DNA from: JAAYCI01 sp031548875
GTDB taxonomy: Bacteria > Bacillota > Clostridia > Oscillospirales > Ruminococcaceae
Length of the DNA: 52,640 nt
Direction: 5' to 3'
NCBI GenBank assembly: GCA_031548875.1
Contig: JAVBQQ010000064.1
Span: forward strand, 1-52,640
Shown here: one piece after another, positions 39,907-47,842 of the stretch
How the letters are laid out: every line of letters begins with the position of its first letter
Position numbering within the stretch: the stretch's first letter is position 1
The notes under the pieces: generated by a model
Told to the model about the DNA's origin: nothing
Seen by the model: the letters and a program-made list of their open reading frames with translations, nothing else
Database searches by the model: none
Made by a program: the position numbers and the translations under genes

Positions 39907-39951
39907 TGCAAAAGCACACACTGCTTTAGGGCGGCTATGGCATTTTTCGGG

Positions 39952-40593
39952 CTAACCGCAGATCGCCACCAGCTCCCACAGTTCTTTTAGATGATAGAGC
40001 GAGCCGGGGTCGGCCAGCGCCGCGCCGATACCTGCCGCATCGAAGCCGCCACGCACGGCGGCCTCGATGCCGGCGGGGGCGTCCTCCACCACACGGCAGG
40101 CTGCCGGGGGCAGGCCCATCCGCTCCGCCGCCAGCAGAAACACCTCCGGGTCGGGCTTGGAGCGTGCGATCTCATTGCCGTCGGCCGTGGCATCAAACCA
40201 CCCCTCCAGCCCCAGCTGCCGCAGGATGAGCGGCGCGTTGCGGCTGGAGGATGCCACCGCCAGCCTGTGGCCACCCTCCCGCAGGGCGTCCAGTGTGCGT
40301 CGGGCATCGGCGCTCAGGTCGTCCGGGCTCATGGAGCGCAGATAGCCTTTGTAAATGGCGTTCTTCTCGGCCGCCAGCTCCTCTTTCTGTCCCGCCGACA
40401 GCGGCGGCCCGGCGTAGCCCTCCAGCAGGATCTCCAGGCTGTCCATGCGGCTCACGCCGCGCAGCCGGTTGTTCCGCTCCCGGTCGAAGGGCACGCCCAG
40501 CTGCTTCGCAACCACCTTCCACGCCCGGTAGTGGTACTCGTCGGTAAAGCAGAGCACCCCGTCCAGGTCGAACACAACACCCGCGTATCTCAT
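39952..40593 (-). CDS. pgmB: Beta-phosphoglucomutase
   Basis: HAD-superfamily mutase that turns beta-glucose 1-phosphate into glucose 6-phosphate. The 213-residue sequence has the nucleophile motif DLDGVLCFTDEYHYRAW, the cap-domain substrate segment NNRLRGVSRMDSL, the motif-2 serine in ASSSRNAP, and SKPDPEVFL with VVEDAPAGIEAA. It directly follows the GH65 phosphorylase (ATGA overlap), whose product is its substrate, so the assignment is firm. It is the last gene of the sugar operon. Confidence 0.96.
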   Translation of the reverse strand: MRYAGVVFDLDGVLCFTDEYHYRAWKVVAKQLGVPFDRERNNRLRGVSRMDSLEILLEGYAGPPLSAGQKEELAAEKNAIYKGYLRSMSPDDLSADARRTLDALREGGHRLAVASSSRNAPLILRQLGLEGWFDATADGNEIARSKPDPEVFLLAAERMGLPPAACRVVEDAPAGIEAAVRGGFDAAGIGAALADPGSLYHLKELWELVAICG

Positions 40594-42920
40594 GCGTGCA
40601 CCACCCCTTCCAGTTCGATGCGCTCGGCCACCCGCACCGGCTTTCCGTCTACATAAATATCCACAGGCGGGCCCTTGGCCAGTGTCACAACCACCTTTTC
40701 ACGCCGCACCTCGAAACGCAGCAGGCTGCCGCGGCACCACAACGAAAAATGGTACCCCCGCCACCGCGCGGGAAGCGTGAAGCGCAGGTGCGCCCCCTCC
40801 GGCCGCACGCGCAGCCCGGCAAAGCCGCACACCACCGCCAGCCAGGCGCCGCCCATGTTGGCTGTGTGGATGCCATCCTTCGTGTTCTTGTGCATGTTGT
40901 CAAGGTCTGTTCTCACGGTGCGCAGGAAGTAGTCATACGCCTTCTGAGAAAACCCCAGCCGCGAGGCCATCACGCTGAAGATGCAGGTGGACAGCGACGA
41001 ATCGTGCGTGGTCACCTCTTCGTAATATTCATAGCTACGCCGCATCACCTCTTCGTCCTCCCCGTCCTCGAACAGGAAATGCGCCAGCACGGTGTCGGCC
41101 TGCTTGCACACCTGGTGGCGGTAGATGTAGAGCGGATGATAGTGCAACAGTAACGGATAATGCTCGCGCGGGGTGGCCGCAAAATCCCATCGAGGCTTGT
41201 GCAGGAAGCTGTCGTCCTGCGGGCGGATGCCCAATTTTTCGTCGTAGGGCAAGCACATCGCATCGGCCGCGCGCAGGAAGGCTTCCAACTCCTCCTCACA
41301 CAAGGCCGTCCTGCTCCGCACCCCCTCTTGTAGGCCGGCCGCTTCCAGCAGTCTGTATATCTCAACCGCCGCCCGCAGGTTCTGCTGGGCACATTTGTTC
41401 GTATAATAGTTGTTGTCCACCAGGCAGGTATACTCGTCCGGCCCGGTCACTTCCTGGATGCAAAAGCGTCCCTCATCGTCATAGTTGCCCACGTCCAGCC
41501 ACAGGCGGGCTGTCTCCACAAGTACCTCCGCTCCTTTCGCGGCCATGAAGCCGAGGTCCCCGGTAGCGTAGAAATACTTGAGGAACGAGTGCGCCACATC
41601 GCCCGATATATGGTACTGGGCCGAGCCGGAGGGAAAGTAGGGCGAGCATTCACTGCCCGCGATGGTGCGCCAGGGATACAACGCTCCGCGCGCGTGGCCC
41701 ATCTCTCGCGCGTGGGCGCGGGCGGCGCCCAGCGTGGCATGGCGGAACGCCAGCATCCCGCGCGCCACCTCCGGCCGGGTGTACAGGAATACCGGCAGGA
41801 TGTATATCTCGCTGTCCCAGAAATAATGCCCCTCGTATCCTTCGCCGGACAGCCCCTTCGCCGCCACGTTGCCCACACCGTCGTGGCCGGCGCTCTGCAG
41901 CAGCATGTACTGGTTGTACTGCATGCCCTCCTCGAGGGACGGGTCGCCCTCGATATGGATCTGCGCCGCGTCCCAAAACACGTCCAGGTACTCCTTCTGT
42001 TCGCTCAGCAGGGCGTCGGCCCCGGCGCGCGCGCACGCCCCGGCGGACGCCAGTACATGGGCCAGCGGGTCGGCTACCCGGCGTTCGTCGCAGAACAGCG
42101 TGTATTTTTCCACCCGTACCCGGCGGACACCATCCTTGCGGGCGCTGTCCAAGCGGCTCTTTTCCTGTCCTGTACCGTCCTTGTGCCCCTCATTTTCCGG
42201 CGCAACCTGCGCCCGGCTGGCAAATCCCGCTTCGGTGGTCACCGTGCGCACGCTGCCCGGGCAGGACAGCTTGTGCACCTGGCAGACGGCCATGCCCAGC
42301 CCCGCGCGCCCGGTGTGGCAGCGCGCCCAGGCTGTGTCCTCGCCCTCGCGGCCCACGGCGTCCAAAAACAGGTGCTGCTCACTCGCGCCGGCCACGCGGG
42401 GGTCTGTCGGATCGGTAAAGTTCAGCACCCGGCAGTCCACAATGCTCTCCAGCTCCACCTCGCCCGCGTACTCGATGTCGAACACCGTGAGGAACAGTTC
42501 CGGCCGGGTGAAGCTGGCCATGCGGGTGATGGTGAGCCGCGCGGGCAGGCCGCCCGGCCCCACGCCGCGCATGCGGCGTATGGCCACGCCCTGGTGGGTG
42601 TCCAGCACACGTTCGTAATCCTCCATCTGCACCGCAAAGGGGCTGAAGGTCGCGCTGTCCAGCCAGATACGCGTCGTCTGCACGTCGGGCAGGTTCACCA
42701 TCCGCTGGGCGGTCTCGGGATAGCCGTGGTGCTTTTCCGGGTAGTGAATGGGCACCTCGTCGTAATACCCGTTTATATAGCAGCCCCGTATGGAGGGCGC
42801 TCCCTCCGGCGCGCCCTCCTCCAGGTTGCCCCGCACGCCGATATAGCCGTTTGCCACATGGAAGAGCGCCTCTTCCACGGCCAGCTGCTCGGCGTCCAAC
42901 GAGCGTCGCACAAGTTTCAT
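40590..42920 (-). CDS. GH65 disaccharide phosphorylase (kojibiose/trehalose/maltose phosphorylase type)
   Basis: Inverting phosphorylase that splits an alpha-linked glucose disaccharide with phosphate into glucose and beta-glucose 1-phosphate. The 776-residue protein has the N-terminal GNGYxGxRG-like HVANGYIGVRGNLEEG, the (alpha/alpha)6-barrel segments GYEGHYFWDSEIYILP and YPWRTIAGSE, the general acid Glu496 in VTGPDEYT, and the phosphate-binding THDSSLS. Sequence alone does not settle which disaccharide is used; kojibiose, trehalose, nigerose and maltose enzymes share these motifs. ATG 42920 lies 10 bases after GGGAGG; an in-frame start at 42965 is rejected. It sits between the permeases and pgmB. 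Confidence 0.93.
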   Translation of the reverse strand: MKLVRRSLDAEQLAVEEALFHVANGYIGVRGNLEEGAPEGAPSIRGCYINGYYDEVPIHYPEKHHGYPETAQRMVNLPDVQTTRIWLDSATFSPFAVQMEDYERVLDTHQGVAIRRMRGVGPGGLPARLTITRMASFTRPELFLTVFDIEYAGEVELESIVDCRVLNFTDPTDPRVAGASEQHLFLDAVGREGEDTAWARCHTGRAGLGMAVCQVHKLSCPGSVRTVTTEAGFASRAQVAPENEGHKDGTGQEKSRLDSARKDGVRRVRVEKYTLFCDERRVADPLAHVLASAGACARAGADALLSEQKEYLDVFWDAAQIHIEGDPSLEEGMQYNQYMLLQSAGHDGVGNVAAKGLSGEGYEGHYFWDSEIYILPVFLYTRPEVARGMLAFRHATLGAARAHAREMGHARGALYPWRTIAGSECSPYFPSGSAQYHISGDVAHSFLKYFYATGDLGFMAAKGAEVLVETARLWLDVGNYDDEGRFCIQEVTGPDEYTCLVDNNYYTNKCAQQNLRAAVEIYRLLEAAGLQEGVRSRTALCEEELEAFLRAADAMCLPYDEKLGIRPQDDSFLHKPRWDFAATPREHYPLLLHYHPLYIYRHQVCKQADTVLAHFLFEDGEDEEVMRRSYEYYEEVTTHDSSLSTCIFSVMASRLGFSQKAYDYFLRTVRTDLDNMHKNTKDGIHTANMGGAWLAVVCGFAGLRVRPEGAHLRFTLPARWRGYHFSLWCRGSLLRFEVRREKVVVTLAKGPPVDIYVDGKPVRVAERIELEGVVHA

Positions 42921-42990
42921 GTCCGCCACACCTCCCGTTTTGTCATGGGGCACCGCCCCGCCCACACCACATGCCCGGCAATCCGACGCC

Positions 42991-43824
42991 TCATTCCTTC
43001 ACGGCGCCGGTGGTCATGCCGGCTATGATCTGCCGCTGGAAGAGCAGCACCACGATGAGTGTGGGGATGACCACCACCACTGTGGCGGCCGTGATTTCGC
43101 CCCATAGGATGGAAAACTGGGTACGCAGCGCGTTGATGGCCACCGGCACCGTCTGGTACATCGTGTCCGAGTTCATCGTCACACTCAACAAGTACTCGTT
43201 CCAGGCGGCGATGAAGGTCATGATAGCGGTGGTGAACACGCCCGGCGCCGCCACCGGGAACACCACCCGCCACAGCGTGGCAAACGCCGAGCAGCCGTCT
43301 ATGCGCGCCGCCTCCTCGATGCTGAGCGGGATCTGGCGGAAATGGGTGACCATGATCCACACGGCGGCGGGCAGCGTGATGGTGGAAAAGGGCAGCACGA
43401 TCCAGTAGCTGTTCAAAAGCCCCAGGTTGTAGAACATGTTGAACACCGGCCCCACGATGATCATCTGCGGGAACATGGATACCGCCAGCACCACGGCCAT
43501 AAGCAGCCCCTTGCCCCTGAAGCGGAAGCGGGAGATGATGTAGGCCGAAAGGCTGGCCACCGCCACCACATACACCATCGTCGTAGCCGACACGATAAAG
43601 CTGTTCAGGATAGCGCGCGGGATGTTTTTCTCGAACAGCACCGTTGTGTAGTTCTGGATGGTGGGGTTGTCGGCGATGATCTGGAATGCGCCCGAGCCGA
43701 AGATCTCGCTGCTGGGCTTGAACGACGTGATGAGGATCCAGAAGAAGGGGAAGACGCTGACAACGAGGAACGCGACGATGACCAGCCAGGAGAGCGCCTT
43801 CGTCCAAGGTTTTCTGCCAATCAT
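42991..43824 (-). CDS. Sugar ABC transporter permease (MalG-like)
   Basis: One of two membrane subunits of a carbohydrate ABC importer. The 277-residue protein has six predicted helices and the EAA loop (EEAARIDGCSAFATLWRVVFP) that contacts the ATPase, plus an FxxPFxW-type N-terminal segment (VFPFFWILITSFKP). It begins 16 bases after the MalF-like gene. No ATPase gene is present in the operon, so a shared MsmK-type ATPase encoded elsewhere is probably used, as is usual for clostridial sugar importers. Confidence 0.94.
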   Translation of the reverse strand: MIGRKPWTKALSWLVIVAFLVVSVFPFFWILITSFKPSSEIFGSGAFQIIADNPTIQNYTTVLFEKNIPRAILNSFIVSATTMVYVVAVASLSAYIISRFRFRGKGLLMAVVLAVSMFPQMIIVGPVFNMFYNLGLLNSYWIVLPFSTITLPAAVWIMVTHFRQIPLSIEEAARIDGCSAFATLWRVVFPVAAPGVFTTAIMTFIAAWNEYLLSVTMNSDTMYQTVPVAINALRTQFSILWGEITAATVVVVIPTLIVVLLFQRQIIAGMTTGAVKE

Positions 43825-43840
43825 AAATCACACACCCCTC

Positions 43841-45079
43841 TCAGTCGTCGCTGCGCACCACTTCGGCGCCCAGCACACGCACGAATACGAACGCCATCAC
43901 GGCCACACAGATGAACATGGCCACCACCACCGTGGAACCATACCCATAGTTGCTCTGGCCGATCATCAGCTTGTACGAATACACCGACAACGTCTCAGTG
44001 GCGCCGCCGGGGCCGCCCCCGGTCAGGATGGCGATCAGGTCGTACACGCGGAAAGCGTCCAGCGTACGGAATAGCAGCGCCACCAGAATACTCGGCTTCA
44101 TCAGTGGCAGCGTGATGCGGAAGAAGGTGTTCACGGTACCCGAGCCGTCTATGGCCGCGCCCTCGTACAGCCCCCGGTCGATGACCTGCAGGCCGGCCAG
44201 CAGCAATAGCGCCATGTAGGGCGTCGTCTTCCAAACGTCAGCCAGTATGGCTGCCGCCATAGCCCCGTTAGCGGAAAGCAGCATCGTCTGGGGCGAGGCG
44301 ATGAGCCCGATCTTGGCAAAGATGAGCGCCACGATGCCGTTGCTGCCGTCGTATAGGTAGCTCCATATGAGCGCCGACACCGCCGTGGGGATGGCCCAGG
44401 GGATGAGCGCCGTGGTGCGCACAAGGCCGATTCCCTTGATGGCCCGGTTCATGATGAGCGCCAGCGCCATGCCCAGCGCCAGCTCGGCCGCCACCGAGAT
44501 GACCGTGAAGATGACCGTGTTCTTCAGCGACCCCCAAAAGCGTCCATCATTCAGAAGGCGGGCGTAGTTCTGCCCGCCCACGAAGTTCGGGTCGATAAAG
44601 CAGCTGCGCATCTCATCCAACAGTACCGGCATCTTGTCCCTGTTGTAATAGGTCACGTCGGGGTATTCTGCGTACACAGCGTCCATGTCAGCCTGGGTCT
44701 TGTCGATGAACGCGCTCACAGAATCGTGTTCTTCCTGTGTGATCTTCCGGGTGCCGTCCTCGTTTTCATACGGTTGCATAAAGGCGGCCACATCGTCGCT
44801 TACCTGTTGCAGGGCGGCGGCGCCGTCGTCGTCCCCTGCGGCCTGCAGGGCGGCGATGTCGTCGGCCAGGTAGTAGACGATATAGTCGCAGTCTTCATAA
44901 AAGAGCCCCGCGTTGAACGACCCCTGCAGGTACAGCTTTGCGTGCTGCTGGTCGTTTGTGCGGTAGTCGAAAAACGTGTACACGAACGAGCTTACGATGG
45001 GGTAGAACGAAAACACCCCAATGAGCAAAAGCAGTGGTACAACAAAGAAAAACTGCCGAAAGGACAAGCGTTTCGCCAT
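43841..45079 (-). CDS. Sugar ABC transporter permease (MalF-like) with extra extracytoplasmic domain
   Basis: The second permease, 412 residues. The core from FVGGQNYARLLNDGRFW onward, with the EAA-type loop YEGAAIDGSGTVNTFFRITLP, is ordinary. Between the first helix (about 9-36) and that core, typical Gram-positive homologues have a short loop; here about 115-130 residues (37-165), acidic and predicted helical (DDIAALQAAGDDDGAAALQQV), are inserted. They should face outside and may contact the binding protein, like the P2 loop of E. coli MalF. AAGGGA precedes the ATG. A stem-loop lies upstream, between this gene and the binding-protein gene. Confidence 0.93.
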   Translation of the reverse strand: MAKRLSFRQFFFVVPLLLLIGVFSFYPIVSSFVYTFFDYRTNDQQHAKLYLQGSFNAGLFYEDCDYIVYYLADDIAALQAAGDDDGAAALQQVSDDVAAFMQPYENEDGTRKITQEEHDSVSAFIDKTQADMDAVYAEYPDVTYYNRDKMPVLLDEMRSCFIDPNFVGGQNYARLLNDGRFWGSLKNTVIFTVISVAAELALGMALALIMNRAIKGIGLVRTTALIPWAIPTAVSALIWSYLYDGSNGIVALIFAKIGLIASPQTMLLSANGAMAAAILADVWKTTPYMALLLLAGLQVIDRGLYEGAAIDGSGTVNTFFRITLPLMKPSILVALLFRTLDAFRVYDLIAILTGGGPGGATETLSVYSYKLMIGQSNYGYGSTVVVAMFICVAVMAFVFVRVLGAEVVRSDD

Positions 45080-45151
45080 ACAACATCCCTTCTCTGCCAG
45101 ACATCCACACGGGAGGGGCCCTCGTCTCCGCCATCTGGCTGTTTTTGGAAG

Positions 45152-45195
45152 AAAAACGGGCGCAGCGGCCGGGTGGGTGGTCCGGCTGCGCCCGT
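45152..45195 (-). terminator. Intercistronic stem-loop in the sugar operon
   Basis: A 10-bp stem (CGGGCGCAGC 45157-45166 with GCTGCGCCCG 45085+100, i.e. 45185-45194) followed on the minus strand by TTTTTC. It lies between the binding-protein gene and the first permease gene and probably acts as a partial terminator or 3'-end protector, giving more binding protein than permease. Confidence 0.75.
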
Positions 45196-45240
45196 TTCGC
45201 TGTCAGCACAAGTTCAGGTTCCAGGTGAGCGCGCCATGGT

Positions 45241-46527
45241 TCAGGCAGCCGACAGCGCGGTCTCCACTGCGCTCACCGTTGTGTCGATGTCCGCACCGCC
45301 GGACAGGTAACTGTGGATCGCCTGCTGCAGGTCGTCCGATACCTTGGTGTAGTCGCCGCTTACCGGCCGGGCAATCGAGGTGGTCAGCGCCGTCTGGAAG
45401 CCCTCCATCGAGAGCAGCGGGTTCTTCGCGATGACGTCCGGGTCTTGCAGCGTCTCGTTGAAGCCGGGCAGGTATCCGCCCTCGGTGCTCAGGATCTTCT
45501 GCCCATCGCCCGTGGCGATGTACTCCAGAAGCGCCCAGGCGCCGTCCTTATTCTCACTGTTCTTGTTCATGGCCAGCAGCCAGCCGCCCACCGTACCGCC
45601 CTCGGGCAGCGGGGCCACGTTCACTTGCTCTTCGGTGATGCTGCCCTCTGGGATGGTGCCCCACATGTAGGGCCAGTTGCGGGCGAACACGCTCTGCCCG
45701 TTCGTAAAGCTGTTCACCGTGTTATCTTCGCGGTAGTTCAGGATGTCGGTGGGGGTAGCGTCCGAATCACAAAACTGCTTCATCACGGTCAGGCCATCGG
45801 CCAAGTTGGTCCAGTTGGCGGTGAACTCGTTTGCGTTGCACACAAGCCCCTCGTACTGGGCCGCCTGGTACACGTAGCCGTCGGTGGTGCCGCCCTGGCC
45901 TTTGTAGGTCGTGGCCATCGCCAGCAGCTCGTCATAGGTGTACTCTCCGCTCACCAGCTTTTCCGCATCCTCGGCGGAAACAATGTCGCTGCGGAAGTAC
46001 ATAAAGCCCACGTCGGGGAAGTAGGGCAGCGTATACTGCTTGGCAGGGTAGCTGCCCGACGCCATCGAACCGGCAGTAAACTGGGAGGCGGTGAGGCCCG
46101 CGTCCTTCATGTAGCTGTCGATGGGGTCGATGTAGCCGGCTGCGGCGTATTCACCCGCCCACACAACGTCCAGCGAGATCACGTCGTAGTCCGAGCTGCC
46201 GGCCTTCAGCGAGGTCTTCAGCTGGTCGTTCATGGCGCCCGAGTCGTTGGTCATCTCTTCCCAAACGGCCTCGTACTGGTCCTGCGACGCGTTGAACGCG
46301 TCGATGACCGATTTTGTCGCGTTGGTGGGGTCGGCCTGCGCCGCCAGCACGACCTGCGTCTTCTCGCCGCCTGCCGCCGAGGAAGCGGGCGTACTGGCGG
46401 ACGCCGGGGTGGAACCCGACTGCGGAGTGCTGCCGGCAGTGCTGCTGCCGGTACCGGTGCCGCCGCAGGCAGCCAATGTCCCTGCCATCAGACAGGCTGT
46501 AAAAATGGCTATGATTTTCTTCTTCAT
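45241..46527 (-). CDS. Sugar ABC transporter substrate-binding lipoprotein
   Basis: The extracellular receptor of the importer. The 428-residue precursor starts MKKKIIAIFTACLMAGTLAACGG, with a lipobox LAAC (lipid-modified Cys21), then a Ser/Thr/Ala/Pro linker of about 35 residues and a family 1 solute-binding fold (TKSVIDAFNASQ, YDVISLDVVWAGEYAAAGYIDPI, LPYFPDVGFMYFRSDI, VGGWLLAMNKNSENKDGAWALLEYI). It looks like trehalose/maltose-type binding proteins. AAAGGAGG lies about 12 bases before the ATG, a longish spacing; an in-frame start at 46593 would bury the signal peptide and is rejected. It is the first gene of the five-gene sugar operon. Confidence 0.94.
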   Translation of the reverse strand: MKKKIIAIFTACLMAGTLAACGGTGTGSSTAGSTPQSGSTPASASTPASSAAGGEKTQVVLAAQADPTNATKSVIDAFNASQDQYEAVWEEMTNDSGAMNDQLKTSLKAGSSDYDVISLDVVWAGEYAAAGYIDPIDSYMKDAGLTASQFTAGSMASGSYPAKQYTLPYFPDVGFMYFRSDIVSAEDAEKLVSGEYTYDELLAMATTYKGQGGTTDGYVYQAAQYEGLVCNANEFTANWTNLADGLTVMKQFCDSDATPTDILNYREDNTVNSFTNGQSVFARNWPYMWGTIPEGSITEEQVNVAPLPEGGTVGGWLLAMNKNSENKDGAWALLEYIATGDGQKILSTEGGYLPGFNETLQDPDVIAKNPLLSMEGFQTALTTSIARPVSGDYTKVSDDLQQAIHSYLSGGADIDTTVSAVETALSAA

Positions 46528-46890
46528 CTTGCTGTAGAACCTCCTTTTATCGTGCAAACTTTTCAAAAGGTGATGTGGCACAGCTGGATGCATGGATGGC
46601 CGTGCAGGCTAACATCCCGGCGACTCCAAAAACGTATGCCCACTCGTCCCTTTCGTCATGCTTTCATTATCGCAGAACCGGAATGAAAAAACGGTCGCAA
46701 TCGAGCGAATTATGGGGTCCATTTTTCACAATTTTCACATGATTTTTGCCGGCGGGTCCGCTACCATGACCCCATCAAGCAACAAGGTGTTTTCAACAAA
46801 TTATCTTTTTCCATTTATGTATTTATTGCCGTTTTTGCTGCTTTTTGCTAAATCACATTTTCGTCTGTGCAGGGGAAGCTTCCCCGCCCC
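46528..46890. other. Divergent control region of sugar operon and coaX
   Basis: A roughly 480-base gap between divergent genes, of which this is the part without a coaX signal. On the minus strand GATAAT with a TGC extension (46666-46671) could be the sugar-operon -10. TGGGGTC (46712-46718) and GACCCCA (46768-46774) form a spaced inverted repeat. A perfect palindrome GGGGAAGCTTCCCC (46872-46885) sits just upstream of the coaX -35. The 46.78-46.86 kb part is strikingly AT-rich. ACTCCAAAAACGTAT (46623-46637) recurs exactly at 28358-28372. Confidence 0.45.
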
Positions 46891-46919
46891 TTGCAGGAAC
46901 CGGGCCAAACCTCTATAAT
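46891..46919 (+). promoter_or_regulatory. coaX: Promoter of coaX
   Basis: TTGCAG (46891-46896), 17-base spacer, perfect TATAAT (46914-46919), about 90 bases before the coaX start. Confidence 0.7.
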
Positions 46920-47008
46920 TGGGAACAGGTATGAACAGGTATTTCGACATTTTATACCCTTTGGACGCCCTGCGGGCGCATCACTGCCGAAAGGAAGAAC
47001 CAACGCTT

Positions 47009-47773
47009 ATGGTATTAGCTGTCGACGTGGGCAACAGCAACATCGTGCTGGGGGGCTACCGGGACGGGAAGGTAGCCTTCCTCTCCCGCGTGGCCACCAA
47101 CCAGCTGCTGGAGGCCGACCAATACGCCGTTTTGTACAAGGATATCCTCGCGCTGTACGGCGCCGAGGGCGACCAGATCGAGGGGGTCATCCTCTCCTCC
47201 GTGGTACCCGGCCTCACGCCAAAGCTGCTGCGCGCCTTCGCCCACATCACGAACGTCAAGCCCCGGCTGCTCACCCTGGCCGACAAAGGCAGCCTGCGTA
47301 TCGTGGACGATTCCACCGAGCTGGGCATGGATCTGCTGGCCAGTGCCATTGCCGCCTACCACAGCTGCCCCCTTCCCGTCGTGGTGGTGGACATGGGCAC
47401 CGCCACCAAGCTCACCGCCATCGATGACGACCACATCCTACGTGGTGTGGCCATCGCACCGGGGTTATATGTCTCGCTGGATGCGCTGCTCAGCCACGCC
47501 AGTCTGCTGTCCGGCGTCCCGTTGGACGAAGCTCCCACCGAGGCCATCGGCCGCAACAGCTCCGACAGCATCCGCAGCGGCGTCATCTTCGGCGCGGCCT
47601 CCATGCTGGACGGGATGATTGACCGCTTCGAGCAGGAACTGGGCGGCCCAGCCACCGTGGTGGCTACCGGTGGCGCGGCTCATCTTGTGGTGCCCCACTG
47701 CCGCCACGATATCGAGCTGCGCGATACGCTGCTGCTGGACGGTCTATATCACGCCTACACACACCAAGCCTGA
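47009..47773 (+). CDS. coaX: Type III pantothenate kinase
   Basis: First enzyme of coenzyme A synthesis, of the CoaX type (ASKHA fold, not feedback-inhibited by CoA). The 254-residue protein has the phosphate-binding DVGNSNIVLGG at residues 6-16, VDMGTATKL (128-135), GVAIAPGLYVSLDAL and IGRNSSDSIRSG. The usual GxDR motif reads GMDL, so the Arg is replaced by Leu, and the usual GTATT reads GTATK; the rest is standard, so I still expect activity. ATG 47009 begins the conserved part; AAAGGAAG lies about 12 bases upstream. An in-frame start at 46919 is inside the promoter and is rejected. Confidence 0.92.
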   Translation: MVLAVDVGNSNIVLGGYRDGKVAFLSRVATNQLLEADQYAVLYKDILALYGAEGDQIEGVILSSVVPGLTPKLLRAFAHITNVKPRLLTLADKGSLRIVDDSTELGMDLLASAIAAYHSCPLPVVVVDMGTATKLTAIDDDHILRGVAIAPGLYVSLDALLSHASLLSGVPLDEAPTEAIGRNSSDSIRSGVIFGAASMLDGMIDRFEQELGGPATVVATGGAAHLVVPHCRHDIELRDTLLLDGLYHAYTHQA

Positions 47774-47842
47774 GGCAAGACAGCATAAAAACTTTTTTGA
47801 CAGTTTTGCGCGCTATTGCCCACACTTCTTCTGGAGAACGCC

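Noticed and set aside
39952..46527. Maltose/maltodextrin utilisation operon
   Set aside because: The permeases are MalFG-like, but GH65 with PgmB does not by itself show maltose as substrate, and no alpha-glucanotransferase or regulator is present; I left the sugar open.
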